The translations under genes and the position numbers were made by a program. The notes under the pieces are model-generated. The model saw only the letters and a list, made by a program, of their open reading frames with translations, made no database searches and was not told where the DNA came from. A DNA stretch of 64,000 nt, from positions 496,001 to 560,000 of the forward strand of contig CAVPRS010000010.1 of assembly GCA_963707895.1 (NCBI GenBank), in the 5' to 3' direction. Source of the stretch: Fodinibacter sp963707895 (GTDB taxonomy: Bacteria; Actinomycetota; Actinomycetes; Actinomycetales; Dermatophilaceae). Of the stretch, positions 26,307 through 36,063 are shown piece by piece; the first letter of the stretch is position 1, and each line of letters opens with the position of its first letter.

Positions 26307-27503
26307 GTGACGACGACCACCGACGGCCCCGCGCACGCGCCCCTGCCGCTCCTCGTGCTCGGCCACGGCCGCGACCTCGCCAGTGAGCGCGGCGTGGAGT
26401 GCCCCGGCGACCTGCCCGCGCCCTCCGACGAAGGCCTCGTCGCCCGCGCCCGCGCGGCCAAGGCGGCCCTGGGCGACCGCGTCTTCGTGCTCGGCCACCA
26501 CTACCAGCGCGACGAGGTCATCGAGTTCGCCGACGTCACCGGCGACTCCTTCAAGCTCGCCAAGGAGGCGGCGGCCCGGCCGGATGCCGAGTGGGTCGTG
26601 TTCTGCGGCGTGCACTTCATGGCCGAGTCGGCCGACATCCTCACCGGCGACGCCCAGACCGTGGTGCTGCCCGACCTCGCCGCCGGCTGCTCGATGGCCG
26701 ACATGGCCGCGATCGACCAGGTCGAGGAGTGCTGGGACGAGCTGGTCGAGGCCGGCGTCGCCGACCGCACCGTGCCGGTCACCTACATGAACTCCTCCGC
26801 GGCGATCAAGGCGTTCACCGGGCGCCACGGCGGCACCATCTGCACGTCGTCCAACGCGAAGACCGCGCTCACCTGGGCGCTCGACCGGGCCGGCGACGGC
26901 GGCAAGGTGCTCTTCCTGCCCGACCAGCACCTCGGCCGCAACACCTACGCGCGCGACCTCGGCCGCCCGCTCGAGGACTGCGTGGTCTGGGACCCGCACC
27001 GGCCGATGGGGGGCCTGACCCCAGACCAGCTGCGCGACGCAACGATGATCCTGTGGCGCGGGCACTGCTCGGTGCACGGGCGCTTCTCGGTCGAGGCCGT
27101 CGAGGCGGCCCGGCGCGACATCCCCGACGTCAAGGTGATCGTGCACCCCGAGTGCCGCAACGAGGTCGTCGAGCTCGCCGACGAGGTCGGCTCGACCGAG
27201 AAGATCATCGCCACCATCGCCGCTGCACCGCCTGGCACCGCGTGGGCCGTGGGCACCGAGCTCAACCTCGTGAAGCGCCTGGGCGCACGGTTCCCCGAGC
27301 AGCGCATCGTCTTCCTCGAGAAGAACGTCTGCTACTGCTCCACGATGAACCGGATCGACCTCCCACACCTGGTGTGGGCGCTCGAGTCGCTCGTCGACGG
27401 GCGCGTGGTCAACCCGATCCGGGTCGACCCGCAGGTGGCCGCCCAGGCGCGGGTCGCGCTCGACCAGATGCTCGCGCTGCCCGGCGAGACCAGCAAGGAC
27501 TGA
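26307..27503 (+). CDS. nadA: Quinolinate synthase
   Basis: This 4Fe-4S enzyme condenses iminoaspartate with dihydroxyacetone phosphate in NAD synthesis. The 398-aa product has GHHYQRDEVIEFADVTGDSF, CGVHFMAESADIL, TYMNSSAAIKA, FLPDQHLGRNTY, VHPECRNEVVELAD and a C-terminal KNVCYCSTMNRIDL carrying a cluster-ligand Cys. The length fits the long actinobacterial form. nadB and nadC are not adjacent. It marks the right end of the conserved left block. Confidence 0.95.
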   Translation: MTTTTDGPAHAPLPLLVLGHGRDLASERGVECPGDLPAPSDEGLVARARAAKAALGDRVFVLGHHYQRDEVIEFADVTGDSFKLAKEAAARPDAEWVVFCGVHFMAESADILTGDAQTVVLPDLAAGCSMADMAAIDQVEECWDELVEAGVADRTVPVTYMNSSAAIKAFTGRHGGTICTSSNAKTALTWALDRAGDGGKVLFLPDQHLGRNTYARDLGRPLEDCVVWDPHRPMGGLTPDQLRDATMILWRGHCSVHGRFSVEAVEAARRDIPDVKVIVHPECRNEVVELADEVGSTEKIIATIAAAPPGTAWAVGTELNLVKRLGARFPEQRIVFLEKNVCYCSTMNRIDLPHLVWALESLVDGRVVNPIRVDPQVAAQARVALDQMLALPGETSKD

Positions 27504-27539
27504 CCGCCGGCCGCCGACCGTCGCGACGGTGGCCGGCGG
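27504..27539. terminator. Bidirectional terminator hairpin between nadA and the glutamate-synthase-like gene
   Basis: An outer 9-bp stem (CCGCCGGCC with GGCCGGCGG) encloses the perfect palindrome ACCGTCGCGACGGT. It begins at the base after the nadA stop, between convergent genes. Confidence 0.7.
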
Positions 27540-27552
27540 CCCGCCACCACCG

Positions 27553-29193
27553 TCAGCCGGCTGCGCGCGCCTTCTGCTCGGCGGCCGACCAGGGCCGGAA
27601 CGACTCGGCCGAGGCCTGGTCCCAGAACCCCTGGAACCGATCGTTCGCGGTGCCGCTGAGCAGCGATCCCGGCTCGAGGAAGTCGTAGATCTCGCTGAAG
27701 GCCAGCGCCTGGAACTGGGTGACCCTGCGCACCGCGTGGTACGGCCGCAGCTCGCTGGTGTGGTCGAGCCCCATCGCGGCGATCATCTCGGCGAGGGCGT
27801 GCACCGTGTTGCGGTGGTAGTTGTGCACGCGGGTCGCCTTGTCGGGCACGTCGAGCGCCCGCTGGAGCTTGAGGTCCTGGGTCGTCACGCCCACCGGGCA
27901 CTTGTTGGTGTGGCAGCGCTGCGACTGGATGCAGCCGACCGCGAACATGAAGGCCCGGGCCGAGTTGCACCAGTCCGCGCCCAGCGCCATCGACCGCGCC
28001 ATCGCCGATGCCGTGACCATCTTGCCGCTCGCACCCACCTTGAGCCGATCGCGGATGCCCGCGCCGACCAGGGTGTTCTGGACGGCCAGCAGCCCCTCGT
28101 TGAGGGGTGCACCGAGCGAGTCGGAGAACTCCAGGGGCGCCGCTCCGGTGCCGCCCTCCCCGCCGTCGACGACGATGAAGTCGGCGTAGATGCCGGTCTG
28201 GATCATCGCCTTGACGATGGCCATGAACTCGCGCGGATCCCCGATGCACAGCTTGAAGCCGACCGGCTTGCCACCGCTGAGCTCACGCAGCTGCGCGATG
28301 AACGCCGTCATCTCCAGCGGCGTCGAGAAGGCCTTGTGGTAGGTCGGCGAGAACACGTCCTGGCCCTGCGGCACGAGCCGCGCCTCCGCGATCTCCGCGG
28401 TCACCTTGGCGGCCGGCAGGATGCCGCCGTGGCCCGGCTTGGCTCCCTGCGACACCTTGATCTCGATCATCTTCACCTGCGGCAGTGTCGAGTTCTCACG
28501 GAACTTCTCGGGGTCGAAGTCGCCGTTGGCGTCGCGGCAGCCGAAGTAGCCCGTGCCGATCTGCCAGATCAGGTCACCGCCGGCCTCCTTGTGGTACCTC
28601 GACAGGCCGCCCTCGCCCGTGTCGTGGGCGAAGTTGCCGGCCAGAGCGCCCTGGTTCATCGCGCGCACCGCGGACTTCCCCAGCGCCCCGAAGCTCATCG
28701 CCGAGATGTTCAGCACCGATGCCGAGTACGGCTGGGTGCACTGCTCCCCGCCGATCGTGATCCGCAGGTCCTGCTCGGGGTCCGCGACCATGGGGCGGGG
28801 GGCGATCGAGTGGTTCATCCAGCTGTAGCCGGCGTCGTAGACGTTCAGCTCGGTGCCGAACGGCTTCTTGTCACCGACGTTCTTGGCGCGTTCGTAGATC
28901 ACCGAGCGGGTGTCCCGGTCGAACGGGCGGCCGTCGGTGTCGTTCTCGACGAGGTACTGGTGCAGCTCGGGCCCCATCCCCTCGAGCAGGAACCGCATCC
29001 GGCCCGCCAGCGGGTAGTTCCGCAGGATGCTGTGCCGCCGCTGGGTGTAGTCGTAGATCCCCAGGAGGACGAGGGGCACGAAGAGGATCTCCAGCAGCCA
29101 CCACCAGGGGCTGACGAGGAGGGCGAGCGGCACCACCAGCAGTGCCAGGACGACGAACGTCCACAGCGCCTTGGTGCGGATGCTCTCGATCAT
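27553..29193 (-). CDS. Membrane-anchored FMN-binding glutamate-synthase-like protein
   Basis: The 546-aa product has two N-terminal membrane segments (ALWTFVVLALLVVPLALLVS and WWWLLEILFVPLVLLGIYDY) and then the FMN/Fe-S domain of GltB: SFGALGKSAVRAMNQGA, GEGGLSRYHKE, SQGAKPGHGGILPA, VDGGEGGTGAAP, and CIQSQRCHTNKC giving CX5CX4C for a 3Fe-4S cluster. It lacks the GltB glutaminase domain and the GXGXG region, so it is not a full glutamate synthase; an ammonia- or 2-oxoglutarate-linked redox role is possible. It is last in the unit after the permease and the unrecognised gene. Confidence 0.85.
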   Translation of the reverse strand: MIESIRTKALWTFVVLALLVVPLALLVSPWWWLLEILFVPLVLLGIYDYTQRRHSILRNYPLAGRMRFLLEGMGPELHQYLVENDTDGRPFDRDTRSVIYERAKNVGDKKPFGTELNVYDAGYSWMNHSIAPRPMVADPEQDLRITIGGEQCTQPYSASVLNISAMSFGALGKSAVRAMNQGALAGNFAHDTGEGGLSRYHKEAGGDLIWQIGTGYFGCRDANGDFDPEKFRENSTLPQVKMIEIKVSQGAKPGHGGILPAAKVTAEIAEARLVPQGQDVFSPTYHKAFSTPLEMTAFIAQLRELSGGKPVGFKLCIGDPREFMAIVKAMIQTGIYADFIVVDGGEGGTGAAPLEFSDSLGAPLNEGLLAVQNTLVGAGIRDRLKVGASGKMVTASAMARSMALGADWCNSARAFMFAVGCIQSQRCHTNKCPVGVTTQDLKLQRALDVPDKATRVHNYHRNTVHALAEMIAAMGLDHTSELRPYHAVRRVTQFQALAFSEIYDFLEPGSLLSGTANDRFQGFWDQASAESFRPWSAAEQKARAAG

Positions 29194-29244
29194 GACGGTT
29201 TCTCCTTGGGACGGCGGGTGGGGCGGACGGGCGGGCGGCGCCCG

Positions 29245-30486
29245 TCAGTCGAAGACGTGGCCGTGCTCGTAGCGCTCGTCGGCCCCCGCGGCGGCGGTGA
29301 GCGCGGCGACGTTGTCGCGGGTGAAGAAGCCCTCGTAGCCGTGGCACCGCTCGATGTACTCGGTGATGAGCAGTGAGTAGGGCGAGCTCTTCGAGAAGAT
29401 CTGCTTGAGGTTGGGGTCGTCCTTGCACTCCCCCACGACGTGCGCGAGGAACGGAGTCCCCATGTCGGCGAGCTGGCGCACGACGTAGTCGACGTTCTTC
29501 TCGTCGACCACGTGGCCGTCGATGACCGCCATCGCCAGGTGGTGCATCCGGCGGCCGAAGTTGCGCACGAAGTCCTCGGTCGGCATCGGCAGGTTGTCGA
29601 ACGAGTTGACGATCGACGGCGTGTTGTTCGCGGTGAAAACCCTTGCCGGCGACTTCTTCTCGTCGTCGAGGTCCGGGTGCCGGGTCACGTTCGTCGATGA
29701 GTTCATCTCGTGGATGTTGTAGGCGCCCCAGAAGTAGTAGGGCACCACGGTGAGGTACTCGAGCAGGGCGTGCTCGCGGTCGCCGGCCAGGATCCTGGTG
29801 GCGGCGTGGTCGACACCCAGGACGAGGCCCTTGATCCCGTGCTCCTCCTGCAGCGCGTCGGCCCGGTCGAGCATGGCGCGTTCGTCGGCGGTCAGGCTGA
29901 TCGTCTCCCCGAGGCCGAGGGCATCGAGGTCGTCGAGGTCGACGTCGACGTAGCCGACCCGGTTGTAGGTGAAGTCGGACATGAAGGTGAAGGTCAGGTG
30001 GCTCATCGTGTAGAACCCGTTCACCGTGTCGCCCGGGTAGGCGAACCGGATGTTCTGGGGCTCCAGCGCCTCACGCACCGCCTTGGTGGACGAGGTCTTG
30101 TAGATCTCGCCGATGTAGCGCGCGTTCGCCTTCTTCTTGGCCAGGGGGTAGAGGTTGTTCCAGCGGGTCACGTTGTCCTCGTACGACGCGGACAACGGCT
30201 CGAGCACGATGAGCCTCGGGAACTCCGGCTGTGACTGCAGCACGTACACCCTGTGGGTGTCGGTGAGGCGGGCCGCCTGGAACCGGTAGGGACCCATGGC
30301 CGCGAGCTCGGCCATGTAGAGGACACCGTCCCCGTGCTCGACCTGGACGACCATCGCCGCCATGTTGCCGACGATCTGGTCCAGCCCGGACGCCTGACGT
30401 CGCTCGTAGACCCTGGGCAGGTACTCCTCGAAGAAGTCGGAGTTCTTCTTGTCGCCCATGGTGGTGTAGGTGGCGAGATCGATCAT
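29245..30486 (-). CDS. Unrecognised 413-aa soluble protein of the glutamate/permease unit
   Basis: I do not recognise this family. The product (MIDLATYTTMGDKKNSDFFE) has no signal or membrane helix and only two cysteines. Notable segments are IVGNMAAMVVQVEHGDGVLY, a repeated Tyr/Phe-rich central part (FYTMSHLTFTFMSDFTYNRV), VVPYYFWGAYNIHEMNSSTN and RRMHHLAMAVIDGHVVDEKN. Scattered His, Asn and Asp could form an active site. It lies between a GadC-like permease gene (38 bp upstream) and a GltB-like FMN enzyme gene (51 bp downstream), so a joint role in amino-acid conversion is inferred. Codon use is normal, so the gene looks real and intact. Confidence 0.75.
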   Translation of the reverse strand: MIDLATYTTMGDKKNSDFFEEYLPRVYERRQASGLDQIVGNMAAMVVQVEHGDGVLYMAELAAMGPYRFQAARLTDTHRVYVLQSQPEFPRLIVLEPLSASYEDNVTRWNNLYPLAKKKANARYIGEIYKTSSTKAVREALEPQNIRFAYPGDTVNGFYTMSHLTFTFMSDFTYNRVGYVDVDLDDLDALGLGETISLTADERAMLDRADALQEEHGIKGLVLGVDHAATRILAGDREHALLEYLTVVPYYFWGAYNIHEMNSSTNVTRHPDLDDEKKSPARVFTANNTPSIVNSFDNLPMPTEDFVRNFGRRMHHLAMAVIDGHVVDEKNVDYVVRQLADMGTPFLAHVVGECKDDPNLKQIFSKSSPYSLLITEYIERCHGYEGFFTRDNVAALTAAAGADERYEHGHVFD

Positions 30487-30524
30487 GACGCGGTGTTCCC
30501 TTCGATGACGACGTGCACGGTTCT

Positions 30525-31985
30525 CTACTCCTCTGACTCGGCGATGACCTCGGCCTCGTCGATGCTGGCCCACTCCGGTCGTCGGAGGCGGTACAGGATC
30601 TGGGCGGGGAAGGCCAGGACGGCGACGCCCACGATGACGATGAGGGCGTGCACCCAGGCCGGTGTGGCGCTGTAGCCGGCCGGCGGGGTGAGGCCCAGGA
30701 CGATGGCGGACAGCGCGGCGGCGATGCCGACGCAGGCGATCGGGACCAGGCCCTTGATCCGGATCGGCCGCTCGACATCGGGCTGTGAGCGACGGAGCTT
30801 GATCGCCGACGCGAACATGCACACGTACATCCCCATGTACAGGATGATCGAGATGTCCTGCAGCACAGCGAAGGCCGCCGACGTGTTCGGGGCCACCACG
30901 AAGACCAGCGACAGGATCGTCACGATGACGCCCTGGAACATCAGGATCGGCATCTGCACGTCGTTGCCGTTGACCTTCTGGAAGCGCTGCGGGAGGTAGC
31001 CCGCCCGCCCCACCAGCCACATGCTCCGGCTCGGCCCTGCGATCCAGGCGATCGATGCAGCCACAGCACCGAGCACGAGCAGGCCGGACAGGACGTTGGA
31101 CAGACCCGGGATGCCGAAGCCGTCGGCGTACACCGTGAAGGCCTGCGAGGCACCGGAGGTCAGCTCCAGGGTCGCGTCCGGCACGGCCACCGAGATCGCG
31201 ATGGAGCCGAGCATGTACATCACGAAGACGAGCGCAGCGGCGGACAGCACAGCCTTGAAGTACGACTTCGGACGGCCCTTGAGGTGCTTGATGTGGACCG
31301 CGTTGACCTCGAGGCCGGCGAACGCGACGAAGGTGCCCACGACCAGGGCGATGCTGGACAGCCCGGTGAACGGCGGGACCAGGTCGCTCACCTCGAGGGG
31401 AGCCGCCGACGGCTTGCCGTCGACCAGCCAGGCGAACATGAAGAAGATCAGCGAGAGCGCCGGGACGATGGTCCCCAGACCGACACCGAGGTTGCTCAGC
31501 CCGGCCGTCGTCTTCATCCCCTTGGAGACAACGAACGTCGCGAGCCAGAACCCCACCAGCACCACGGTGCCCATGTACAGACCGTTGCCCGCCAGGTCGG
31601 GGCGACCGAAAGCCGTGGCCAGCGCGGCCGCGCCGAACGAGAGCAGCGACGGGTAGAGGGTCACGCTGTTCATGAACACGAACCACGTCGCCTGGAAGCC
31701 CGTCCGGTCACCGAACGCCTCGCGGACCCAGACGAAGATGCCGCCCTCGTGGCTCGTCGCCAGCTCGGCCGAGACCAGCCCGACGGGGAGCAGGAAGAGC
31801 AGGGCCGGAATGAGGTAGACCGTGACGGCACCCAGCCCGAACGTCGCCGAGTCGGACAGCTGGGCGATGCTGCCGACGCTGGCGACCATCATCATCGCCA
31901 GGGCGGGCCACGCGATCATGGCCAGCGACGCGCCCCCGCTCACCGACGCCGGCGCCGGGCCGTTCGATGCCGTGGAGCTGCTCAT
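30525..31985 (-). CDS. APC-family amino acid permease, GadC-like
   Basis: The 486-aa product has about twelve membrane helices. MIAWPALAMMMVASVGSIAQ at helix 1, ELATSHEGGIFVWVREAFGD near helix 3, and GLEVNAVHIKHLKGRPKSYF resemble glutamate/GABA antiporters and related APC permeases. Exchange of glutamate for a decarboxylation or amination product is plausible given the neighbours, but no decarboxylase gene lies in the window. It follows the lipoprotein gene by 47 bp and precedes the 413-aa gene. Confidence 0.83.
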   Translation of the reverse strand: MSSSTASNGPAPASVSGGASLAMIAWPALAMMMVASVGSIAQLSDSATFGLGAVTVYLIPALLFLLPVGLVSAELATSHEGGIFVWVREAFGDRTGFQATWFVFMNSVTLYPSLLSFGAAALATAFGRPDLAGNGLYMGTVVLVGFWLATFVVSKGMKTTAGLSNLGVGLGTIVPALSLIFFMFAWLVDGKPSAAPLEVSDLVPPFTGLSSIALVVGTFVAFAGLEVNAVHIKHLKGRPKSYFKAVLSAAALVFVMYMLGSIAISVAVPDATLELTSGASQAFTVYADGFGIPGLSNVLSGLLVLGAVAASIAWIAGPSRSMWLVGRAGYLPQRFQKVNGNDVQMPILMFQGVIVTILSLVFVVAPNTSAAFAVLQDISIILYMGMYVCMFASAIKLRRSQPDVERPIRIKGLVPIACVGIAAALSAIVLGLTPPAGYSATPAWVHALIVIVGVAVLAFPAQILYRLRRPEWASIDEAEVIAESEE

Positions 31986-32032
31986 CGGGTGTCCGTCTCG
32001 TGTCGGTGGTCGGTGTCGGAGGCCGCGGTGGT

Positions 32033-32479
32033 TCAGCCGGTCTTCTCGACCGGGTGCATGTCGGCGACGAGGTCGTCGTACGTGGAGAGCTCGCCGGGGC
32101 AGTAGGTCTGGACGACGAGCCGCTCGTAGGCGATGGCGTCGTCGGTGATGACCTTGGCGCGACGACCGGACGGGTTCAGGGTCAGCAGCATCGACTCCGC
32201 CGAGCTGACTCCCCCGCCGAGCACGTCACAGACCTGCGCCGCCGAGCTTCCGTAGAGGGACTCCGCCACCTCCGCCGTGAGCCCGGGTGCGACGCCCGCG
32301 GCGTGGGCGGCGGCCACCAGCTTCTGCGCGGAGGCCGCGTCGCCGGCCTGGTCAGTGGTGGTCGACGACGAGCACGCGCTCAGGAGCCCTGCGGCGCAGG
32401 CAATCATGCCCACGCGCACCACACCGCTGCTCCGACCGGTCACGATCGCAATCGTTGGCGGGGGCTTCCTTCTCCGCAT
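32033..32479 (-). CDS. Small lipoprotein of unknown function
   Basis: The 148-aa product has a basic start (MRRRKPPP), a short hydrophobic stretch and the lipobox LLSAC (Cys36), followed by SSSTTTDQ, so it is a likely lipoprotein. Two later cysteines (AAQVCDVLGG and VQTYCPGEL) may form a disulfide. The rest is helical. It heads the minus-strand unit, divergent from malic enzyme. The ATG at 32479 lies inside the 21-bp operator palindrome; a later GTG giving VTGRSSGVVRVGMIACAAG is an alternative start. Confidence 0.65.
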   Translation of the reverse strand: MRRRKPPPTIAIVTGRSSGVVRVGMIACAAGLLSACSSSTTTDQAGDAASAQKLVAAAHAAGVAPGLTAEVAESLYGSSAAQVCDVLGGGVSSAESMLLTLNPSGRRAKVITDDAIAYERLVVQTYCPGELSTYDDLVADMHPVEKTG

Positions 32480-32497
32480 CACGCAAATCACGTGATG
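32477..32497. promoter_or_regulatory. Palindromic operator CATCACG-N7-CGTGATG, site A
   Basis: A perfect 7-7-7 inverted repeat between the lipoprotein and malic enzyme genes. Sites B and C lie near 46.0 kb, and the flanking similarity (TTGCGTCACCCGTCC side) extends beyond the palindrome. Its position suits control of both divergent units. Confidence 0.65.
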
Positions 32498-32568
32498 TTG
32501 CGTCACCCGTCCCTGTGGTCTTGTGGGTCGGTCGGTCGTGACAACGAACAGTCGGAGGACGCGGCACC

Positions 32569-34278
32569 ATGGTTTCCAACAGCTACACCGTCGGAGCGGG
32601 ACCGGATGCGTCCCCACACGTCGAGATCCACGCGCGGGGGATGGCCGTCCTCGACGACCCCCAGGTCAACCGCGGCACGGCCTTCACCATGGCCGAACGT
32701 GACCACCTGGGGCTGCACGGTCTGCTCCCCGCCGCGTTGGAGACGCTCGAACAGCAGGTGGCGCGCTCCTACGAGCAGTTCAAGGCCACCGAGTCCGACG
32801 TCGAGAAGTGGACCTTCCTCACCAACCTGCACGACAACAACGAGGTCCTCTTCTACCGGCTGGTGGGCGAGCACGTCCACGAGATGCTGCCCATCGTCTA
32901 CACACCCACGGTCGGGGCGGCAATCCAGGACTTCAGCCATCTGTTCCGCCGCCCCCGTGGCGTGTTCCTCAACATCGAGGACGTCGACGGCATCGACCGG
33001 GCCCTGGACGCGACGGGCCTGCGCCCTGAGGACGTCGACCTGGTCGTGGCCTCCGACGCGGAGGCCATCCTGGGCATCGGCGACTGGGGAGTCGGCGGGA
33101 TCGACATCTCGATCGGCAAGCTCGCGGTCTACACCGTCGCGGCCGGCATCGACCCGCGCCGGGTGCTGGCCGTCGGCCTCGACGTGGGTACCAACCGCGA
33201 GGTGCTGCTCAACGACCCGCGCTACCTCGGGCTGCGGCGCTCGCGGGTGCGCGGGGAGGCGTACGAAGCCTTCATCGACGCCTACATCGCCAGTGCATCG
33301 GCCCACTTCCCGAAGGCGATCCTGCACTGGGAGGACTTCTCCGGACCTCCGGCCCGGCGGATCCTCGCGCAGTACGGCGACACCCTGTGCACGTTCGACG
33401 ACGACATCCAGGGCACGGCCGCGGTCGGTCTGGCGTGCGTCCTCGCCGGAGTGCGCGTCTCGGGAGGCAGGCTGGTCGACCAGCAGATCGTGGTCTTCGG
33501 CGCGGGCTCTGCCGGCGTCGGTATCGCCGACCTCATCGCGCTCGCCATGACCGAGGACGGGCTGAGCGCCCAGGAGGCCGCCGACCGGATCTTCCTGCTC
33601 GACCGCCCGGGTCTGCTCACCAGCGACATGACCGACCTCTACGACTACCAGAAGCCGTACGCCAAGGACCCCGCGGCGGTCGCGGGATGGCGCGCGGCCG
33701 ACGGGACCCTGGGGCTCCAGGAAGTCGTCGACGCGCTGCACCCGACGATGCTCGTCGGCACCTCCGGGGTCACGGGGGCCTTCTCCGAGCAGGTGATCCG
33801 CTCGATGCACGAGCACTGTCCTCGGCCGATCATCCTGCCGATGTCCAACCCGACGGTGCTCGCCGAGCAGACGCCGACGAACCTCCTCGCGTGGACCGAC
33901 GGGCAGGCGCTCGTCGCGACCGGAAGCCCGTTCGGACCCGTCGAACGCGACGGCGTGACCTACCGGATCGGCCAGGCCAACAACGCGCTGATGTTCCCCG
34001 GGCTGGGGCTCGGGGTCATCGTCTGCCGGGCGGCCACGATGCCGCCGTCCCTGTTCATCGCCGCCGCCCGGGCCCTCGCCAAGCTCGCCGACCCGACGGA
34101 CCCGGCGAAGGGTCTCCTCCCGGACATCTCCAGGCTGCGTGAGGTGTCGGCCACGGTGGCCGTCGACGTCGTGAACACGGCGGTCGCCGCCGGTATCGCC
34201 CAGGCCGAGGTGGCCGACCCCATCGAGGCGGTCCACGAGGCGATGTGGGAGCCGGAGTACCTCCCGATCAAGCTGTAG
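32569..34278 (+). CDS. NAD-dependent malic enzyme, long form
   Basis: It decarboxylates malate to pyruvate with reduction of NAD(P). The 569-aa product has the long malic enzyme layout: VLFYRLVGEHVHEMLPIVYT with PTVG, GIGDWGVGGIDISIGKLAVY, FDDDIQGTAAVGLA (metal-binding signature), VVFGAGSAGVGIADLIALAM (nucleotide fold) and PIILPMSNP. An acidic residue after the nucleotide-fold glycines was not resolved, so NAD preference is inferred from the long form. CGGAGGA lies about 12 nt before the ATG. It heads the plus-strand unit. Confidence 0.92.
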   Translation: MVSNSYTVGAGPDASPHVEIHARGMAVLDDPQVNRGTAFTMAERDHLGLHGLLPAALETLEQQVARSYEQFKATESDVEKWTFLTNLHDNNEVLFYRLVGEHVHEMLPIVYTPTVGAAIQDFSHLFRRPRGVFLNIEDVDGIDRALDATGLRPEDVDLVVASDAEAILGIGDWGVGGIDISIGKLAVYTVAAGIDPRRVLAVGLDVGTNREVLLNDPRYLGLRRSRVRGEAYEAFIDAYIASASAHFPKAILHWEDFSGPPARRILAQYGDTLCTFDDDIQGTAAVGLACVLAGVRVSGGRLVDQQIVVFGAGSAGVGIADLIALAMTEDGLSAQEAADRIFLLDRPGLLTSDMTDLYDYQKPYAKDPAAVAGWRAADGTLGLQEVVDALHPTMLVGTSGVTGAFSEQVIRSMHEHCPRPIILPMSNPTVLAEQTPTNLLAWTDGQALVATGSPFGPVERDGVTYRIGQANNALMFPGLGLGVIVCRAATMPPSLFIAAARALAKLADPTDPAKGLLPDISRLREVSATVAVDVVNTAVAAGIAQAEVADPIEAVHEAMWEPEYLPIKL

Positions 34279-34317
34279 CCCGACCCGACCCGACCCAGCC
34301 AGCACAGGAGCAGACGG

Positions 34318-36061
34318 ATGTCCCAGACAGTGGCAGAGATCCTCGTCGACCAGATGGTCGAGGTCGGGATCCGCAAGGTGTACGGGATCGTCGGGGACTC
34401 GGCGAACCCCATCGTGGATGCCCTACGCAGGCACGAGTCGGACATCGAGTTCGTGCACGTGCGCAACGAGGAGGCGGGCGCCTTCGCGGCCGGGGCCGAC
34501 GCGCAGGTCTCGGGGCGGCCGACCGCCGTGCTCGGCTCGTCCGGACCGGGCAGCCTGCACCTGGTCAACGGGCTCTACGACTGCCAGCGCAACGGCGCAC
34601 CGGTGTTCGCGATCGCGACGCACATCCCGAGCACCGAGATCGGCAGCGGCTACTTCCAGGAGACCAACCCCGAGGCCATCTTCTCCGGCTGCACCAACTA
34701 CTGCGCCCTGTTGTCCACGCCGGGTCAGATGCCGCGCATCTCCGAGCTGGCCCTCCAGGCAGCGATCCTCGAGCGCGGGGTGGGCATGGTGATCGTCCCC
34801 GGGGACGTCGCGGCCCAGACGGTCGAGCACGAGATGCTGCGCCATCCCGTGCTCACCGACCGACCGGTCAGCCGGCCCACCGACGCCGCCCTCGCCAAGG
34901 CGGTCGAGCTCGTCTCGCGCGCCAAGAAGATCGTCATCCACGGCGGGGAGGGGACGCGTCAGGCGCGAGACGAGGTCCTCCGCCTCTCCGAGACGCTGAA
35001 GGCGCCGGTGTCCTACGCCTTCCGCGGCAAGGACGTGCTCGAGGCCGACAACCCGTCCGCGCGTCGGGATGACCGGGCTGCTCGGCTGGGGGGCAGCCAC
35101 GGAGGCCCTGGCCGACTGCGACCTGTTGTTCATGCTGGGCACGGACTTCCCGTACCACGCCTTCCTGCCGTCCGGGAAGACGATCATCCAGATCGACGAC
35201 AAGCCGCTCCACCTCGGCCGGCGGGCGGCGGTCGACCTCGGTCTCGCCGGCGACGTCGGGGAGACCCTGCGTGCCCTGATCCCCATGCTCGAAGCTCGCA
35301 CGGACTCGAAGTTCCTGGACAAGGTGGTCAAGCACCACGACACCATGGTCAAGGGCATCCAGACCTACGTCACGCACGAGGGCAGCGGACACGGGCTGCG
35401 GCCGGAGATGGTGGCCACGGCCCTCAGCGACCTCGCCGACGACGACGCCGTGTTCACGGTCGACACCGGGATGTGCAACGTCTGGGGCGCCCGGTACCTG
35501 TCGATGAAGCCCGGGCGTCGGATCCTCGCGTCGTTCAGCCACGGCTCGATGGCCAACGCGATGCCGCAGGCGATCGGGGCCAAGGTTGGCTCGCCGGACC
35601 GCCAGGTCGTCGCGCTGTGCGGCGACGGCGGTTTCACGATGTTGATGGGTGAGCTGCTCACGGCCGCGGGGCTCGACATCCCGGTCAAGCTCATGGTCTT
35701 CAACAACTCCACCCTCGGCATGGTCCGGGCCGAGATGATGGTGGTCGGCTACCAGCCGTGGGGCACCGACGTGAAGAACCCCGACTTCGGCGCCCTGGCC
35801 ACGGCCGCCGGCATCCACGGCGAACGGGTCGAGAAGGCCGCGGACATCCGGCCGGCCATCGAACGCGCCTTCGCCCACCCCGGGCCCGCGCTGATCGACT
35901 TCGTCACCGACCCGCGGGCCCTCGCAGTGCCGCCGCACACGACCGTCGAGGAGGTCAAGGGCTTCGCGTTGACCACCGGCAAGCTCGTCTTCACGGGTGA
36001 CGTCGCGGAGGCGTGGCAGCAGGCGAAGTCGAACATCCGCGATGTCGGGCAGGCCCTCTAG
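34318..36061 (+). CDS. poxB: Pyruvate oxidase/quinone-linked pyruvate dehydrogenase, TPP enzyme (frameshifted)
   Basis: It probably converts pyruvate to acetate and CO2 and passes electrons from FAD to quinone. The first half has IRKVYGIVGDSANPIVDAL, VHVRNEEAGAFAAGADAQ (catalytic Glu region) and KIVIHGGEGTRQARDEVL. The second has VDTGMCNVWGARYLSM and the TPP motif GDGGFTMLMGEL...FNNS. The frame changes at 35059-35062: an extra base in GCGC separates DNPSA from VGMTGLLGWG, a junction typical of PoxB. Corrected length is about 580 aa, normal for the family. It ends 2 bp before cydA. Other TPP oxidases remain possible, but the respiratory neighbours favour PoxB. Confidence 0.83.
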
Positions 36062-36063
36062 CC

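Noticed and set aside
32477..32512. CRP-type operator (TGTGA-N6-TCACA) at site A
   Set aside because: GTGA and TCAC halves occur with a 7-bp spacer only at site A and are not kept at site C; the CATCACG palindrome explains both sites better.
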